Below, one piece after another: positions 25,453 to 33,787 of a stretch of 64,000 nt of DNA. The translations under genes and the position numbers were made by a program. The stretch is taken from NCBI RefSeq assembly GCF_001548115.1, contig NZ_AP014821.1:1643262-1707261 (forward strand), in the 5' to 3' direction. Numbering within the stretch: position 1 is the first letter of the stretch; every line of letters begins with the position of its first letter. Source of the stretch: Geminocystis sp. NIES-3709. Lineage in GTDB: Bacteria > Cyanobacteriota > Cyanobacteriia > Cyanobacteriales > Cyanobacteriaceae. Under the pieces are notes generated by a model. The model did not search any database, was not told the origin of the DNA, and saw only the letters and a program-made list of their open reading frames with translations.

Positions 25453-26136
25453 ATGAAAAAAGTATTAGTAGTTTTAACCAGTGTCTCAAAATATCCGAAC
25501 TTAAATCGTGCAACAGGATTATGGTTAGGGGAAGCAGTTCATTTTGTCAAAAAAATGGAGTCCGCCGGATATGAGATAGATTATGTTAGTCCTTTGGGTG
25601 GCTACATTTCGATCGATCCTCACAGTTTAGCTTTAGCAGAAGCTATTGATTGGGAATGGTATCAGAAAAAAGAATTTATGAATCGTCTAGGTAATACCTT
25701 CACACCAGATCAAGTTAATCCTGATGATTATATTGCTATTTATTATACAGGCGGTCATGGAGTTATTTGGGACTTTCCCGATAATCAGGCTTTACAGTTA
25801 ATTAGTCGTCAAATTTATGAACAAGGGGGATATATTTCCTCTGTGTGTCATGGTGCTGTAGGATTGTTGAATATTACATTGTCAGATGGACAATTACTCA
25901 TTAAAGATAAAAAGATAACAGGATTTTCTAACGAAGAAGAAAAACAAGTAGAATTAGATCATATTGTTCCATTTTTAACGGAAACGGAATTAATTGCCAG
26001 AGGTGCAATTTATGAAAAGGCATCTGAACCTTGGGCTGTTTTTGCCATAGAAGATAAAAGAATTATCACAGGACAAAATCCGGCATCAGGCGGTAAAGTG
26101 GCCGATTTATTAATTACTTTGTTGCAACAAAAATAA
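25453..26136 (+). CDS. DJ-1/PfpI-superfamily (Hsp31-like) protein
   Basis: 227 residues. The nucleophile elbow is VCHGAVGLL with C132 and H133, and E27 in WLGEAVHF supplies the acid. The opening VLVVLTSVSKYP and the insert DPHSLALAEAIDWEWY resemble the class I GATase-like Hsp31/YajL-related glyoxalase or deglycase group. It probably handles reactive carbonyls, though the exact substrate is unknown. It starts 12 bp after the DUF92 gene and is probably co-transcribed with it. Confidence 0.85.
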   Translation: MKKVLVVLTSVSKYPNLNRATGLWLGEAVHFVKKMESAGYEIDYVSPLGGYISIDPHSLALAEAIDWEWYQKKEFMNRLGNTFTPDQVNPDDYIAIYYTGGHGVIWDFPDNQALQLISRQIYEQGGYISSVCHGAVGLLNITLSDGQLLIKDKKITGFSNEEEKQVELDHIVPFLTETELIARGAIYEKASEPWAVFAIEDKRIITGQNPASGGKVADLLITLLQQK

Positions 26137-26588
26137 TTTTTAAACACATCGATCGATTACAATGGTTAGATAATCATTAATGTGCTATCAGGTCTTTGAC
26201 AAAAGCCATAAATGTTCAGTATATATTTGATTGATTAATTAATTATCCCCATTTAGACCTATTTTGTATATCAATAAATCATACATTTAACTAATTAATA
26301 CTACAATATAGTAACTAGCATATCATGTAAATAAATTATGAAAGTATTGCTTATCTAATGAAGCGTTTAAAACTTTATGGTAGCAATTTATCTATAAATA
26401 TTCTTCTTTCCAGATCTTGACTTTTGCTTTTGTCAACATTAAAAGCTGAAACAGATGAGTTTAAGATGTCTTCTAAGTGGTATAAATAAAGATAGTGTCT
26501 ATAAAAGAGAAAATATTATCTCAGGAATTTTACCATTCAAATAGCATCGCTATATTTAAAAACTATAATAACTTGTTACAACAAAAAG
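26137..26588. other. Spacer upstream of gun4
   Basis: 452 bp of AT-rich DNA with no ORF of note, no clear hairpin and none of the repeat families found elsewhere. It should hold the gun4 promoter and 5' leader. Confidence 0.5.
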
Positions 26589-27272
26589 ATGAATGATTTA
26601 TTAATTTTAAAAGATAAATTGAACCAAATACCTGATAAAAATAAAATACCTTTAATTGGTGAATTAATTGATCAAGGAGAAGACGGTTATCAAATTTTAA
26701 GAGACTTTTTATTTAATAATAAAGATCAAGTAAATCCCATAACAGGAAAAATCTATCAAGTATTAAAAAATAATAACACCGAAGAAAATAAGAAGTTTTT
26801 AAATCTTTATTTTTCCAAAGGAATTGTTACATTATTGTCTGAAAAAAATATTGATTATAGCGAACTCCAAAGATTATTAATTGAACAAAAATATCAAGAA
26901 GCAGATATATTAACAAGGGAAAAATTATGTGAATTAGCAGGAGAAACTGCCATAAAAAGAAAATGGGTTTATTTTACGGAAGTAGAAAAATTTCCTGTCA
27001 CTGATTTAACCACTATCGATTTACTTTGGCAAGTATATTCCGAAGGCAAATTTGGCTATAAAATTCAGCGTCAAATGTGGCTGTCATTAGGAAAAGATTA
27101 TAACCAATTATGGACTCAATTAAAATGGAAATCCGGTAACAAATGGACAAAATATCCACAAGAATTTATCTGGGATTTGAGCGCACCTAATGGACATTTA
27201 CCTCTGTCAAATCAACTACGAGGCGTAAGAGTAATTAACGCTTTATTTTCTCATCCTGTATGGAATAATTGA
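26589..27272 (+). CDS. gun4: GUN4, tetrapyrrole-binding activator of Mg-chelatase
   Basis: 227 residues, the size of cyanobacterial Gun4. It has an N-terminal helical bundle (about 1-80) and the GUN4 core (about 90-227). Core motifs are YSELQRLLIEQKYQEAD, LTREKLCELAG, TIDLLWQVYSEGKFGYKIQ and LSNQLRGVRV, the last near the porphyrin-binding surface. It binds protoporphyrin IX and Mg-protoporphyrin and stimulates ChlH. It is followed 52 bp later by the crr6 gene on the same strand. Confidence 0.95.
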   Translation: MNDLLILKDKLNQIPDKNKIPLIGELIDQGEDGYQILRDFLFNNKDQVNPITGKIYQVLKNNNTEENKKFLNLYFSKGIVTLLSEKNIDYSELQRLLIEQKYQEADILTREKLCELAGETAIKRKWVYFTEVEKFPVTDLTTIDLLWQVYSEGKFGYKIQRQMWLSLGKDYNQLWTQLKWKSGNKWTKYPQEFIWDLSAPNGHLPLSNQLRGVRVINALFSHPVWNN

Positions 27273-27324
27273 AAATTAGGAATGGAAAATTATTCATAAT
27301 CCACTATTAACTATTAACTTTTCC

Positions 27325-27801
27325 ATGAGTATTAACATTTTTATTAACCAAAGTCAGATCAGTACATTAGATTTATCCCCTGTAAAAATGATTATTGAAG
27401 ACTTAGAAAAACGCCAAGAAATTTTGAGTTTAGAGCAACAATTAATTTTCAATCTTGATTATCCTAGAGAAGAAAATGATCCTCGTGAGATATCAGAAAT
27501 TCCAGAAGTAAGACTTTGGTTTATTGCGTTAGATAGTTGTTATCCTTGGTTGCCTTTTTGTCTTAATTGGCGAGAGGGAGAGTTAGCTAGATATACTGCT
27601 ATGCTTGTACCTCATCAATTTAACCGTAGTGAGGGAATACAATATAATCAAGAGGCTTTAGATATTTTTGTGATGCAAAAAACTTTTATTCTTCATAGTT
27701 GGTTAACCCAAAATAATATTACTGGAAATTCTCGTTTAAAAGCGATGGCTCAAATTTTTGGTTATGATTTAGATGATAGTTTTTTCTCCCTTCTCAACTA
27801 A
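27325..27801 (+). CDS. crr6: CRR6-family NDH-1 assembly factor
   Basis: 158 residues with the signature block WLPFCLNWREGELARYTAML followed by VPHQFNRSEGIQYNQEALDI, split here at the family's central Pro. This matches the CRR6 (DUF1817) family. The plant and Synechocystis members help NdhI join the hydrophilic arm of NDH-1. It has no TM segment and is stromal or cytosolic. Its stop lies about 140 bp before a pseudogene fragment on the opposite strand, the edge of an accessory insertion. Confidence 0.88.
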   Translation: MSINIFINQSQISTLDLSPVKMIIEDLEKRQEILSLEQQLIFNLDYPREENDPREISEIPEVRLWFIALDSCYPWLPFCLNWREGELARYTAMLVPHQFNRSEGIQYNQEALDIFVMQKTFILHSWLTQNNITGNSRLKAMAQIFGYDLDDSFFSLLN

Positions 27802-27937
27802 AATATACAAAAAAATTTTTAACTTTATTACTATATAAATAGTAATTAATTTTCTGATAAAAATAACAATGTTTATAAGTAAAAATGGAGAAATTTAACT
27901 ATTTTAATCCTAGTTTTATTTTTTCATCTTAACCTAT

Positions 27938-28240
27938 AGAAATTACCTTCTAAGGCTTCTTTTCATCGATCGCAAAGTCGCATTGCTCGATCGTAAATCA
28001 ACGGTTCATCGCTAAAAGTTCCCACTGTGGTAGAATAATTCCAGCATCGATCACAAAGTCGCATTGCTTGATCGCACTTATGACCATCAGCATTAATCAC
28101 AGCAACCTTTAAATCTCTCTCCTCAAACTGAATATCACCGAAATATTGACTAACACTTAAAGCCGATTCATCCCTTACTAACTCCACTTGAGAAACTAAC
28201 AACAGATAACGCAACTCATCAACCCTGTTACCATCATTCA
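27938..28240 (-). pseudogene. Diverged duplicate of the ileS 3' end
   Basis: The minus strand reads [20 protein letters not shown]..., aligned to the last ~85 residues of the intact IleRS at 30365 onward. I count about 60 identities in 76 comparable residues. Two in-frame 7-residue inserts (QAMRLCD, RAMRLCD) sit at the two CDRC knuckle positions. One knuckle Cys is Tyr and another is a TGA stop, after which KEALEGNF continues to the old C-terminus. Homology stops sharply at CCATCATTCA (28240). It is a dead fragment with no start. Confidence 0.88.
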
Positions 28241-28258
28241 CACCCGTTTTTTTTATTA

Positions 28259-28645
28259 TTATAACTCCCAAATATGATCACTATCCTTTAGTGCCAATTG
28301 AACATTAGATAAATTAACAAGATCTTTAAAAGGGCTTGATTTTGCCAATTCAATAATAGAATGTAATGTTAAAGCTAGAACTTGATTATCGTGAGATGAT
28401 ATAGCAGAATCAACGGTGTCAAATAGTCGTTTAAAGTTATTCGATCGTTCATCAAAAGACAATTCTAAATACTTTATTAAAATTTCACGTTTTGCCTTTA
28501 TTTCTTGAATAGTAATATTTTCTATTGCCTTTATTTCTACCCTTTTTGTTTCTTCTATTTCTCTTGTTTTTAAATATTCTTTAATTACTTCTATCATTTC
28601 ATCAAAAACTAAATTAGCATTTGGGAATCCTTGAAATTTATTCAT
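28259..28645 (-). CDS. Small helical protein, partner of the glycine-rich membrane protein
   Basis: 128 residues, almost all helix and no TM segment: a Lys/Glu-rich coiled coil (about 25-65, IEETKRVEIKAIENITIQEI), then LSFDERSNNFKRLFDTVDSA and a C-terminal LHSIIELAKSSPFKDLVNL ending in HIWEL. It starts 39 bp after the larger gene on the same strand. I recognise the pair as one that recurs in bacterial accessory regions but know of no tested function. It lies between the two copies of the ileS 3' end. Confidence 0.65.
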   Translation of the reverse strand: MNKFQGFPNANLVFDEMIEVIKEYLKTREIEETKRVEIKAIENITIQEIKAKREILIKYLELSFDERSNNFKRLFDTVDSAISSHDNQVLALTLHSIIELAKSSPFKDLVNLSNVQLALKDSDHIWEL

Positions 28646-28684
28646 AAATTTTGACCATTTTATCGATATACAAATTACTATTTT

Positions 28685-29710
28685 TTATAGGTTACAATAT
28701 TTTTCTTTTATGTTGAAAGTCGCTTCATTGAGATTTCCTTGGCTGTCTAAAACAGGTGTTTTTAAAATCTCTACAAGGGCTTTTATTAAAAAATATACTT
28801 TTTGAAACTGTGGGGCATCTCTTTCAGGAATAAAATTTACTTTTTCCAAATTTATATTTTCAGAGCGAGTCAAAAAACCATCAGAAACAAAAATTGTTGA
28901 TTCTAATTTTGATAAATTCTCTATAGCTAATTGATTCAAGTTATTAACAAGGTTTTCTAATTCTTTAATTCTTGTTTGCACTTGTGCTAAAAAATTGTCT
29001 AAAGAATCTAATCTTTCTACTTCAACATTAACTTTTGCTTGATATTCGATTGCGTTTGTTAAGGTTTTTTCTCCTTGTCCTCCCAATATAAAACCTGTCA
29101 CCATGAGAGCAGGTGCTACTGCAATTCCGCCTAACATTACACTACCTAAAGCCATACCACCACCACCACTAGCAAGAGAGCCTCCTCCTAACCATGCTAA
29201 AGTCGCATTCCAAGCCGCCGCACCACTTAATCCGCCAATGGCTGTGCCTGTACTCGCAGTGCCAAATAATCCTGCTAATGCAATAGCCCCTTGCCCTGTC
29301 GCATATCCGGCTCCTATTGCCGTAGCTCCACCTGTAGCTATTTTTTCAGCTTTTAAAACCTCTAATTTATATTCCTGTAGCGTTTCAGGAGAAAATCCAT
29401 CGAATCCCTCCAAAAATTTCAAATCACTTAGAGAAGCATTCTGACCAATTCTTTCAATGAAATCAATAAATCTCTTAACTGTTCTTAAATGAATTTCAAT
29501 TTGAGTTTCTCCATATTCTTTTGCTAAGTTGTTTGTTTCTTCAATTATTATTTCTGTTTTTTGCTTTTTATTTTCATATTTCTTTTTAGCATTTTCACCA
29601 ATTCGCTTTGCATCATCCATTTTTGATAAACCATCAGCACCTGCGGCAACCCCAACACCACCAGTAACTAATGCCAATGCCCCAATAATGATCGGAATAA
29701 TAAAAATCAT
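28685..29710 (-). CDS. Glycine-rich membrane-active-looking protein of unknown function
   Basis: The start is set at MIFIIPIIIGALALV (29710), because AGGATGAG lies just upstream of it; an ATG at 29743 adds 11 residues. 341 residues in four parts. First, an N-terminal hydrophobic segment. Second, a helical coiled region (about 35-125). Third, a long Gly/Ala hydrophobic block (about 130-220) with GXXXG-type spacing (AIGAGYATGQGAIALAG, GGGSLASGGGGMALG). Fourth, a second coiled region to the end. Glycine-zipper blocks of this kind occur in membrane-inserting or membrane-bending proteins. The role is unknown. It is paired with the 128-aa gene. Confidence 0.65.
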   Translation of the reverse strand: MIFIIPIIIGALALVTGGVGVAAGADGLSKMDDAKRIGENAKKKYENKKQKTEIIIEETNNLAKEYGETQIEIHLRTVKRFIDFIERIGQNASLSDLKFLEGFDGFSPETLQEYKLEVLKAEKIATGGATAIGAGYATGQGAIALAGLFGTASTGTAIGGLSGAAAWNATLAWLGGGSLASGGGGMALGSVMLGGIAVAPALMVTGFILGGQGEKTLTNAIEYQAKVNVEVERLDSLDNFLAQVQTRIKELENLVNNLNQLAIENLSKLESTIFVSDGFLTRSENINLEKVNFIPERDAPQFQKVYFLIKALVEILKTPVLDSQGNLNEATFNIKEKYCNL

Positions 29711-29729
29711 AGTTAACTCATCCTGTTTA

Positions 29730-29930
29730 TTACATAAACTCATTAGCTACAATTTTACCATCTACTTTTTGATATTCATCCTCTAATAACCACGAATTAA
29801 TATCCTCATAATTATTACTAGAAAATATTGATTTATACTGTTGTGCAGGATCATAAACTTGATACTTTCCTTCATTATCTCCTATTAACATTAAAATTCG
29901 AGGTGGGAAAATAATTGTATCAATCCACAA
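29730..29930 (-). CDS. Short, possibly truncated protein
   Basis: About 66 residues from a TTG at 29930 (ELWIDTIIFPPRILMLIGDN...), ending EDINSWLLEDEYQKVDGKIV-ANEFM. The pattern SWLLEDEYQ-VDGKIV looks like a real small cytosolic protein of the kind encoded next to the preceding remnant. No ATG or good ribosome site fits the apparent N-terminus, so the 5' end may be lost. It sits 19 bp before the glycine-rich gene on the same strand. Confidence 0.4.
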   Translation of the reverse strand: MWIDTIIFPPRILMLIGDNEGKYQVYDPAQQYKSIFSSNNYEDINSWLLEDEYQKVDGKIVANEFM

Positions 29931-29949
29931 CTCGACAAATTGCCAATTA

Positions 29950-30319
29950 TTATTTAATATTACGGGGTTTTATTCTTGGGATAACATGATAAATATTTGT
30001 TTCTTTAATAATTTTTAATAATTTTTATTTCAGCATAATAAAGAAGAATTTTTGTATCATCGTTTCTAATTTGATAGCCTATGAGTTGAGAAAAATAAAG
30101 TCCATATCTTTCATAATAATCATTCTGATCCTCAATGCCTGTTTGTTCACCTTTTTCTATGATAGCTTTTATCACTCTTTCCATTATTTCTAAATCATTA
30201 AAAACATGAGCTTTACCTTCTTTTTTGAGTAATCTTTTTACTTGTGGAGTACCATTAATATGTTTTGCGAATAAACTTTCACGAGAATCTTTTACTATTT
30301 TTTCTGAATACCAGTCATA
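29950..30319 (-). pseudogene. Frameshifted, 5'-truncated gene (small cyanobacterial family, DUF6972-like)
   Basis: The minus strand from 30319 reads YDWYSEKIVKDSRESLFAKH, then NGTPQVKRLLKKEGKAHVFN and NDYYERYGLYFSQLIGYQI, to a stop at 30005. The expected C-terminus (IYHVIPRIKPR) follows in another frame, to a stop at 29950. A stop codon precedes the first residue, so the start is gone. I think this is the family called DUF6972, from the YHVIPR-KP ending; that name is from memory. It is broken by at least one frameshift and a 5' deletion, directly behind ileS. Confidence 0.65.
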
Positions 30320-30339
30320 TTAAATTTTGGCGTTAACTG

Positions 30340-30362
30340 GGTGAGAAAATCCCACCCCATTT
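30340..30362 (-). terminator. Hairpin just after ileS
   Basis: On the minus strand GGGTGGGA-TTT-TCTCACCC forms an 8-bp stem (one G-U) a few bases after the ileS stop. No T-run follows, so it may be a weak terminator or a boundary relic. Confidence 0.35.
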
Positions 30363-30364
30363 GT

Positions 30365-33346
30365 TTAGAAATTACCCGTCAAGGCTTCCTTACACCTGTC
30401 GCAGATCAAAGGTTCATTGCTAAAAGTACCCACTGTGGTAGAATAATTCCAGCATCGATCGCACTTATGACCTTCAGCGTTTAAAACTGCTACCTTCAAA
30501 GTAGTATCATTAAGCTGAATTTCTCCTTGATATTGACCATCATTCAACGCTGATTCCTCACTAACTAACTCCACTTGCGACACAAGGAGAAGATAACGCA
30601 ATTCATCAACTCTGTTACCATCATTCAAAGCAATACTAGGATTAAGATTAGTAATAGTTTCCGTTAGCTTAACTTCCACATCATAAATTAATACTTTTGC
30701 TTCTAAAGATGAACCGATGAGCTTTTGATTACGAGCGTCATCTAAAACTTTATTAACTCCCGTACGAATATTGCGTAATTGTCCCCATTTTGATAGTAAA
30801 TCAGGGTTTTTTACCCACTGGGGTTCTAATTTAACCCAACCAGCCTCAAACACCGAATTATAAGGGTTTTTATAGGGGAGATTCTGCCAAATATCCTCTG
30901 CCATGTGACATAATACTGGTGCGATCGCCTTTGCTAGATTTTCGAGAATGATTGCCATAACAGTTTGACAACTGCGACGACGGGGAGAATTAGGATCAGA
31001 AATATAGAGTCTATCCTTCGCAATATCGAGGTAAAAATTAGATAAATCAACTACACAGAAATTTTGTACTTTTTGGAAAAATTTAAAGAATTGATAATTC
31101 TCAAAGGCTTCGGTAATTTCGCTAAAAACTAAATGAGTTTCGTGGAGAATATACTTATCTAATTCGGGTAAATTTTCATAACTAACAGCATCTTTTGCCG
31201 GGTTAAAATCGTGCAAATTACCTAATAAAAATCGAGCGGTATTACGAATTTTACGATAAACGTCCGCAAGTTGTTTGATGATATTATCTCCGATGCGCAC
31301 ATCCCCAGAATAGTCTGTAGAAGACACCCATAAACGCAGTACATCTGCTCCGTATGGTGGTTGTTGTTTCTGATTTTTGCCACCATTGATGATAAGATTG
31401 GGATCGACGACGTTACCTAATGATTTACTCATCTTCGTACCCTTTTCATCCAAAACGAAACCATGAGTTAACACAGTTTTATAAGGAGCGATGCCGTTTA
31501 CTGCTACACTGGTTAAAAGACTAGACTGAAACCATCCCCGGTGTTGATCTGAGCCTTCCAAATACAAGTCAACTGGATATTTCAACTCCTCTCTTTGATT
31601 GGCAACTGCCGCCCAAGATGAACCAGAATCGAACCAGACATCCATAGTATCCATACCCTTGCGGTAAGTTTTGCCGTTGTTACGATAACTTTCGGGTAAC
31701 AATTCCTCTACCGACAACTCCCACCAAGCATCAGAGCCTTTTTCCCTGATAATATCTCTAACGTGGTTAATCGTCTCCTCATTCAATAAAGGTTCGTTTG
31801 TTTCCTCATCGTAAAACACCGGAATAGGTAAACCCCAACTGCGTTGACGAGAAATACACCAGTCACTTCTGTCTCCCACCATAGGAGTAATACGATTTTC
31901 TCCCTGTGCTGGAATCCACTTAACCTCTTTAATTGCCTTTAATGCTAAGTCACGGAAACCATCGACAGAGGCGAACCATTGCTCTGTAGCACGGAAAATA
32001 GTCGGTTTTTTAGTACGCCAATCGTAGGGATATTTATGGGCGTAGGCTTCTTCCTTCCATAAACTACCTTTTGCAGTTAAAGCCTCAATAATCGCCTGAT
32101 TTGCGTCTTTTAACACATTTAACCCTTGAAATTCTCCCGCTTCTTCCGTAAAATTCCCTTTATCATCCACTGGAGAGAGAATAGGCAAGTTATATTTTTG
32201 TCCTGTGATATAATCTTCTAAACCATGACCAGGTGCAGTATGTACTAAACCTGTACCAGATTCCGTAGTGATATAATCACCACCGATGACAATAGGGCTT
32301 TCTCTGTCAAAGAGGGGATGCTTATAGATGGATAATTCTAAATCAGCACCTTTGATAACGGTTTTGAGGACTAACAAAAAATTGAGGGTATTGTTTAAAC
32401 TTTCGACTAAGTCTTTGGCAACGATGAGAAATCTTGGAGGGCAATAAGTTTCTTTCTCTGAAGGGGGAATTTCAAACTTTCCCTCAAAATCGGCAGGAAT
32501 AACACATTCAGAGCCTCCTTGTGCTGGAAGATTGGGAAAGATTACTTCTACCACTGCATAGTCTAAATTACCATTGACAGCAACGGCAAGATTACCGGGG
32601 ATTGTCCAAGGGGTTGTCGTCCAAATTGCTACTTCGAGATTAGGCATAAATTCTGCCAAAGATTGAGCCTTTTCGCCTAACTTCGTTACCTTAAAACTAG
32701 TGTAGATACTGCGAGAGGTATGCCCTTCAGGATATTCTAACTCAGCTTCGGCTAAGGCGGTTTGTGAACTTGGACTCCAATGCACGGGTTTTAACCCTCT
32801 ATAGATATAGCCGTTTAATGCCATTTTGCCAAATACTTCGATTTGGGCGGCTTCGTATTCGGGTAAGAGGGTTAAATAGGGGTTTTCCCAATCTCCCCAT
32901 ATTCCATATCGTTTAAACCCCTCAGCTTGTTCTTGTTGAGCTTTGAGGGCGAAATCACGGGCTTTGTGACGGAGGGTAATGGGGGTTAATGCTTCTCTTT
33001 CTTTGCTGGATAAACTTTGTAATACTTTAAGCTCGATTGGCAGTCCGTGGCAATCCCAACCCGGTACATAGCGAACTTTATGACCTTGTAATAACTTATA
33101 TTTATTGATAATATCTTTGAGAACTTTGTTTAAAGCGTGTCCCATATGTAAGCTACCATTGGCGTAAGGAGGTCCATCATGAAGGATAAAAAGATCTTTA
33201 GGATTGTTTTGACCTAATTTCTCATAAACCTGCTCTTTTACCCAAAATTCCTGCAATTCTGGCTCTTTTTTGATGGCATTGGCTCTCATGTCAAAGGACG
33301 TTTGCGGTAAATTTACGGTATCTTTATAACTTTTCTGTTCAGTCAC
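30365..33346 (-). CDS. ileS: Isoleucyl-tRNA synthetase
   Basis: 993 residues, full-length class I synthetase. The HIGH-type motif is in [20 protein letters not shown] (about 58-77). KMSKS is in [11 protein letters not shown]. The CP1 editing domain is between them ([14 protein letters not shown], then the [14 protein letters not shown] region). The C-terminal zinc-knuckle domain is [11 protein letters not shown] and CDRCKEAL. The start is GTG (33346). A diverged copy of its last ~90 codons lies at 27938-28240, with an accessory cassette between. The intact gene shows no defect. Confidence 0.97.
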   Translation of the reverse strand: MTEQKSYKDTVNLPQTSFDMRANAIKKEPELQEFWVKEQVYEKLGQNNPKDLFILHDGPPYANGSLHMGHALNKVLKDIINKYKLLQGHKVRYVPGWDCHGLPIELKVLQSLSSKEREALTPITLRHKARDFALKAQQEQAEGFKRYGIWGDWENPYLTLLPEYEAAQIEVFGKMALNGYIYRGLKPVHWSPSSQTALAEAELEYPEGHTSRSIYTSFKVTKLGEKAQSLAEFMPNLEVAIWTTTPWTIPGNLAVAVNGNLDYAVVEVIFPNLPAQGGSECVIPADFEGKFEIPPSEKETYCPPRFLIVAKDLVESLNNTLNFLLVLKTVIKGADLELSIYKHPLFDRESPIVIGGDYITTESGTGLVHTAPGHGLEDYITGQKYNLPILSPVDDKGNFTEEAGEFQGLNVLKDANQAIIEALTAKGSLWKEEAYAHKYPYDWRTKKPTIFRATEQWFASVDGFRDLALKAIKEVKWIPAQGENRITPMVGDRSDWCISRQRSWGLPIPVFYDEETNEPLLNEETINHVRDIIREKGSDAWWELSVEELLPESYRNNGKTYRKGMDTMDVWFDSGSSWAAVANQREELKYPVDLYLEGSDQHRGWFQSSLLTSVAVNGIAPYKTVLTHGFVLDEKGTKMSKSLGNVVDPNLIINGGKNQKQQPPYGADVLRLWVSSTDYSGDVRIGDNIIKQLADVYRKIRNTARFLLGNLHDFNPAKDAVSYENLPELDKYILHETHLVFSEITEAFENYQFFKFFQKVQNFCVVDLSNFYLDIAKDRLYISDPNSPRRRSCQTVMAIILENLAKAIAPVLCHMAEDIWQNLPYKNPYNSVFEAGWVKLEPQWVKNPDLLSKWGQLRNIRTGVNKVLDDARNQKLIGSSLEAKVLIYDVEVKLTETITNLNPSIALNDGNRVDELRYLLLVSQVELVSEESALNDGQYQGEIQLNDTTLKVAVLNAEGHKCDRCWNYSTTVGTFSNEPLICDRCKEALTGNF

Positions 33347-33438
33347 GATCGATTCTTGAATTAATATAAAATTTCTCTTTATGTGATTGTATCGTGAACA
33401 GGGTTTATCATTGAGATAGAATTAAACAGCATTCAATC

Positions 33439-33648
33439 TTACATTATCATTTTACGCATAATATACCGAAAATGTCGATCAGGATAGTCCATCATGAAAC
33501 CAACATGACTACTATCGTTAACCCTTGCCTTATTCCATACACTAATGGTTGTGGAATTGTTGCGATGATTTTCATGGGTTTCATGAGCATAACTTGAATT
33601 ATGAGACGATAGAGTCACACTACCGATTATCTCAATAAGTGCAATTCC
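33439..33648 (-). pseudogene. Short His-rich reading frame, probable gene remnant
   Basis: In the spacer 33347-33787 the minus strand has an open frame without a proper start. It reads SVTLSSHNSSYAHETHENHR, then VWNKARVNDSSHVGFMMDYP and DRHFRYIMRKMIM to a stop at 33439. A stop codon lies directly upstream. Amino-acid use looks protein-like. It may be the tail of a decayed gene next to the metal locus. No family is recognised. At 33670-33730 the spacer also has an inverted GAGGTACA/TGTACCTC pair. Confidence 0.35.
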
Positions 33649-33787
33649 TATTTATAGCAATTCTCATTTTGGTGAGGTACAAAATTGTCGTTGAAAGGCA
33701 AGAGGCAATAGAAAAAATGTACCTCATAATTTAAAAAAATGCTATATATTTACTCAAAAATATCAAATGAAGATGAAATGATATTTT

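Noticed and set aside
27963..28271. A 102-residue protein gene on the minus strand
   Set aside because: Its body is the ileS 3' fragment with lost Cys residues and a premature stop. The first ~10 residues come from unrelated flanking sequence.
29103..29444. A long Pro/Ala-rich plus-strand reading frame
   Set aside because: It is the antisense of the Gly/Ala-coding block of the minus-strand glycine-rich gene. Pro/Ala bias is what antisense of Gly/Ala codons gives, and no ribosome site or conservation argues for it.
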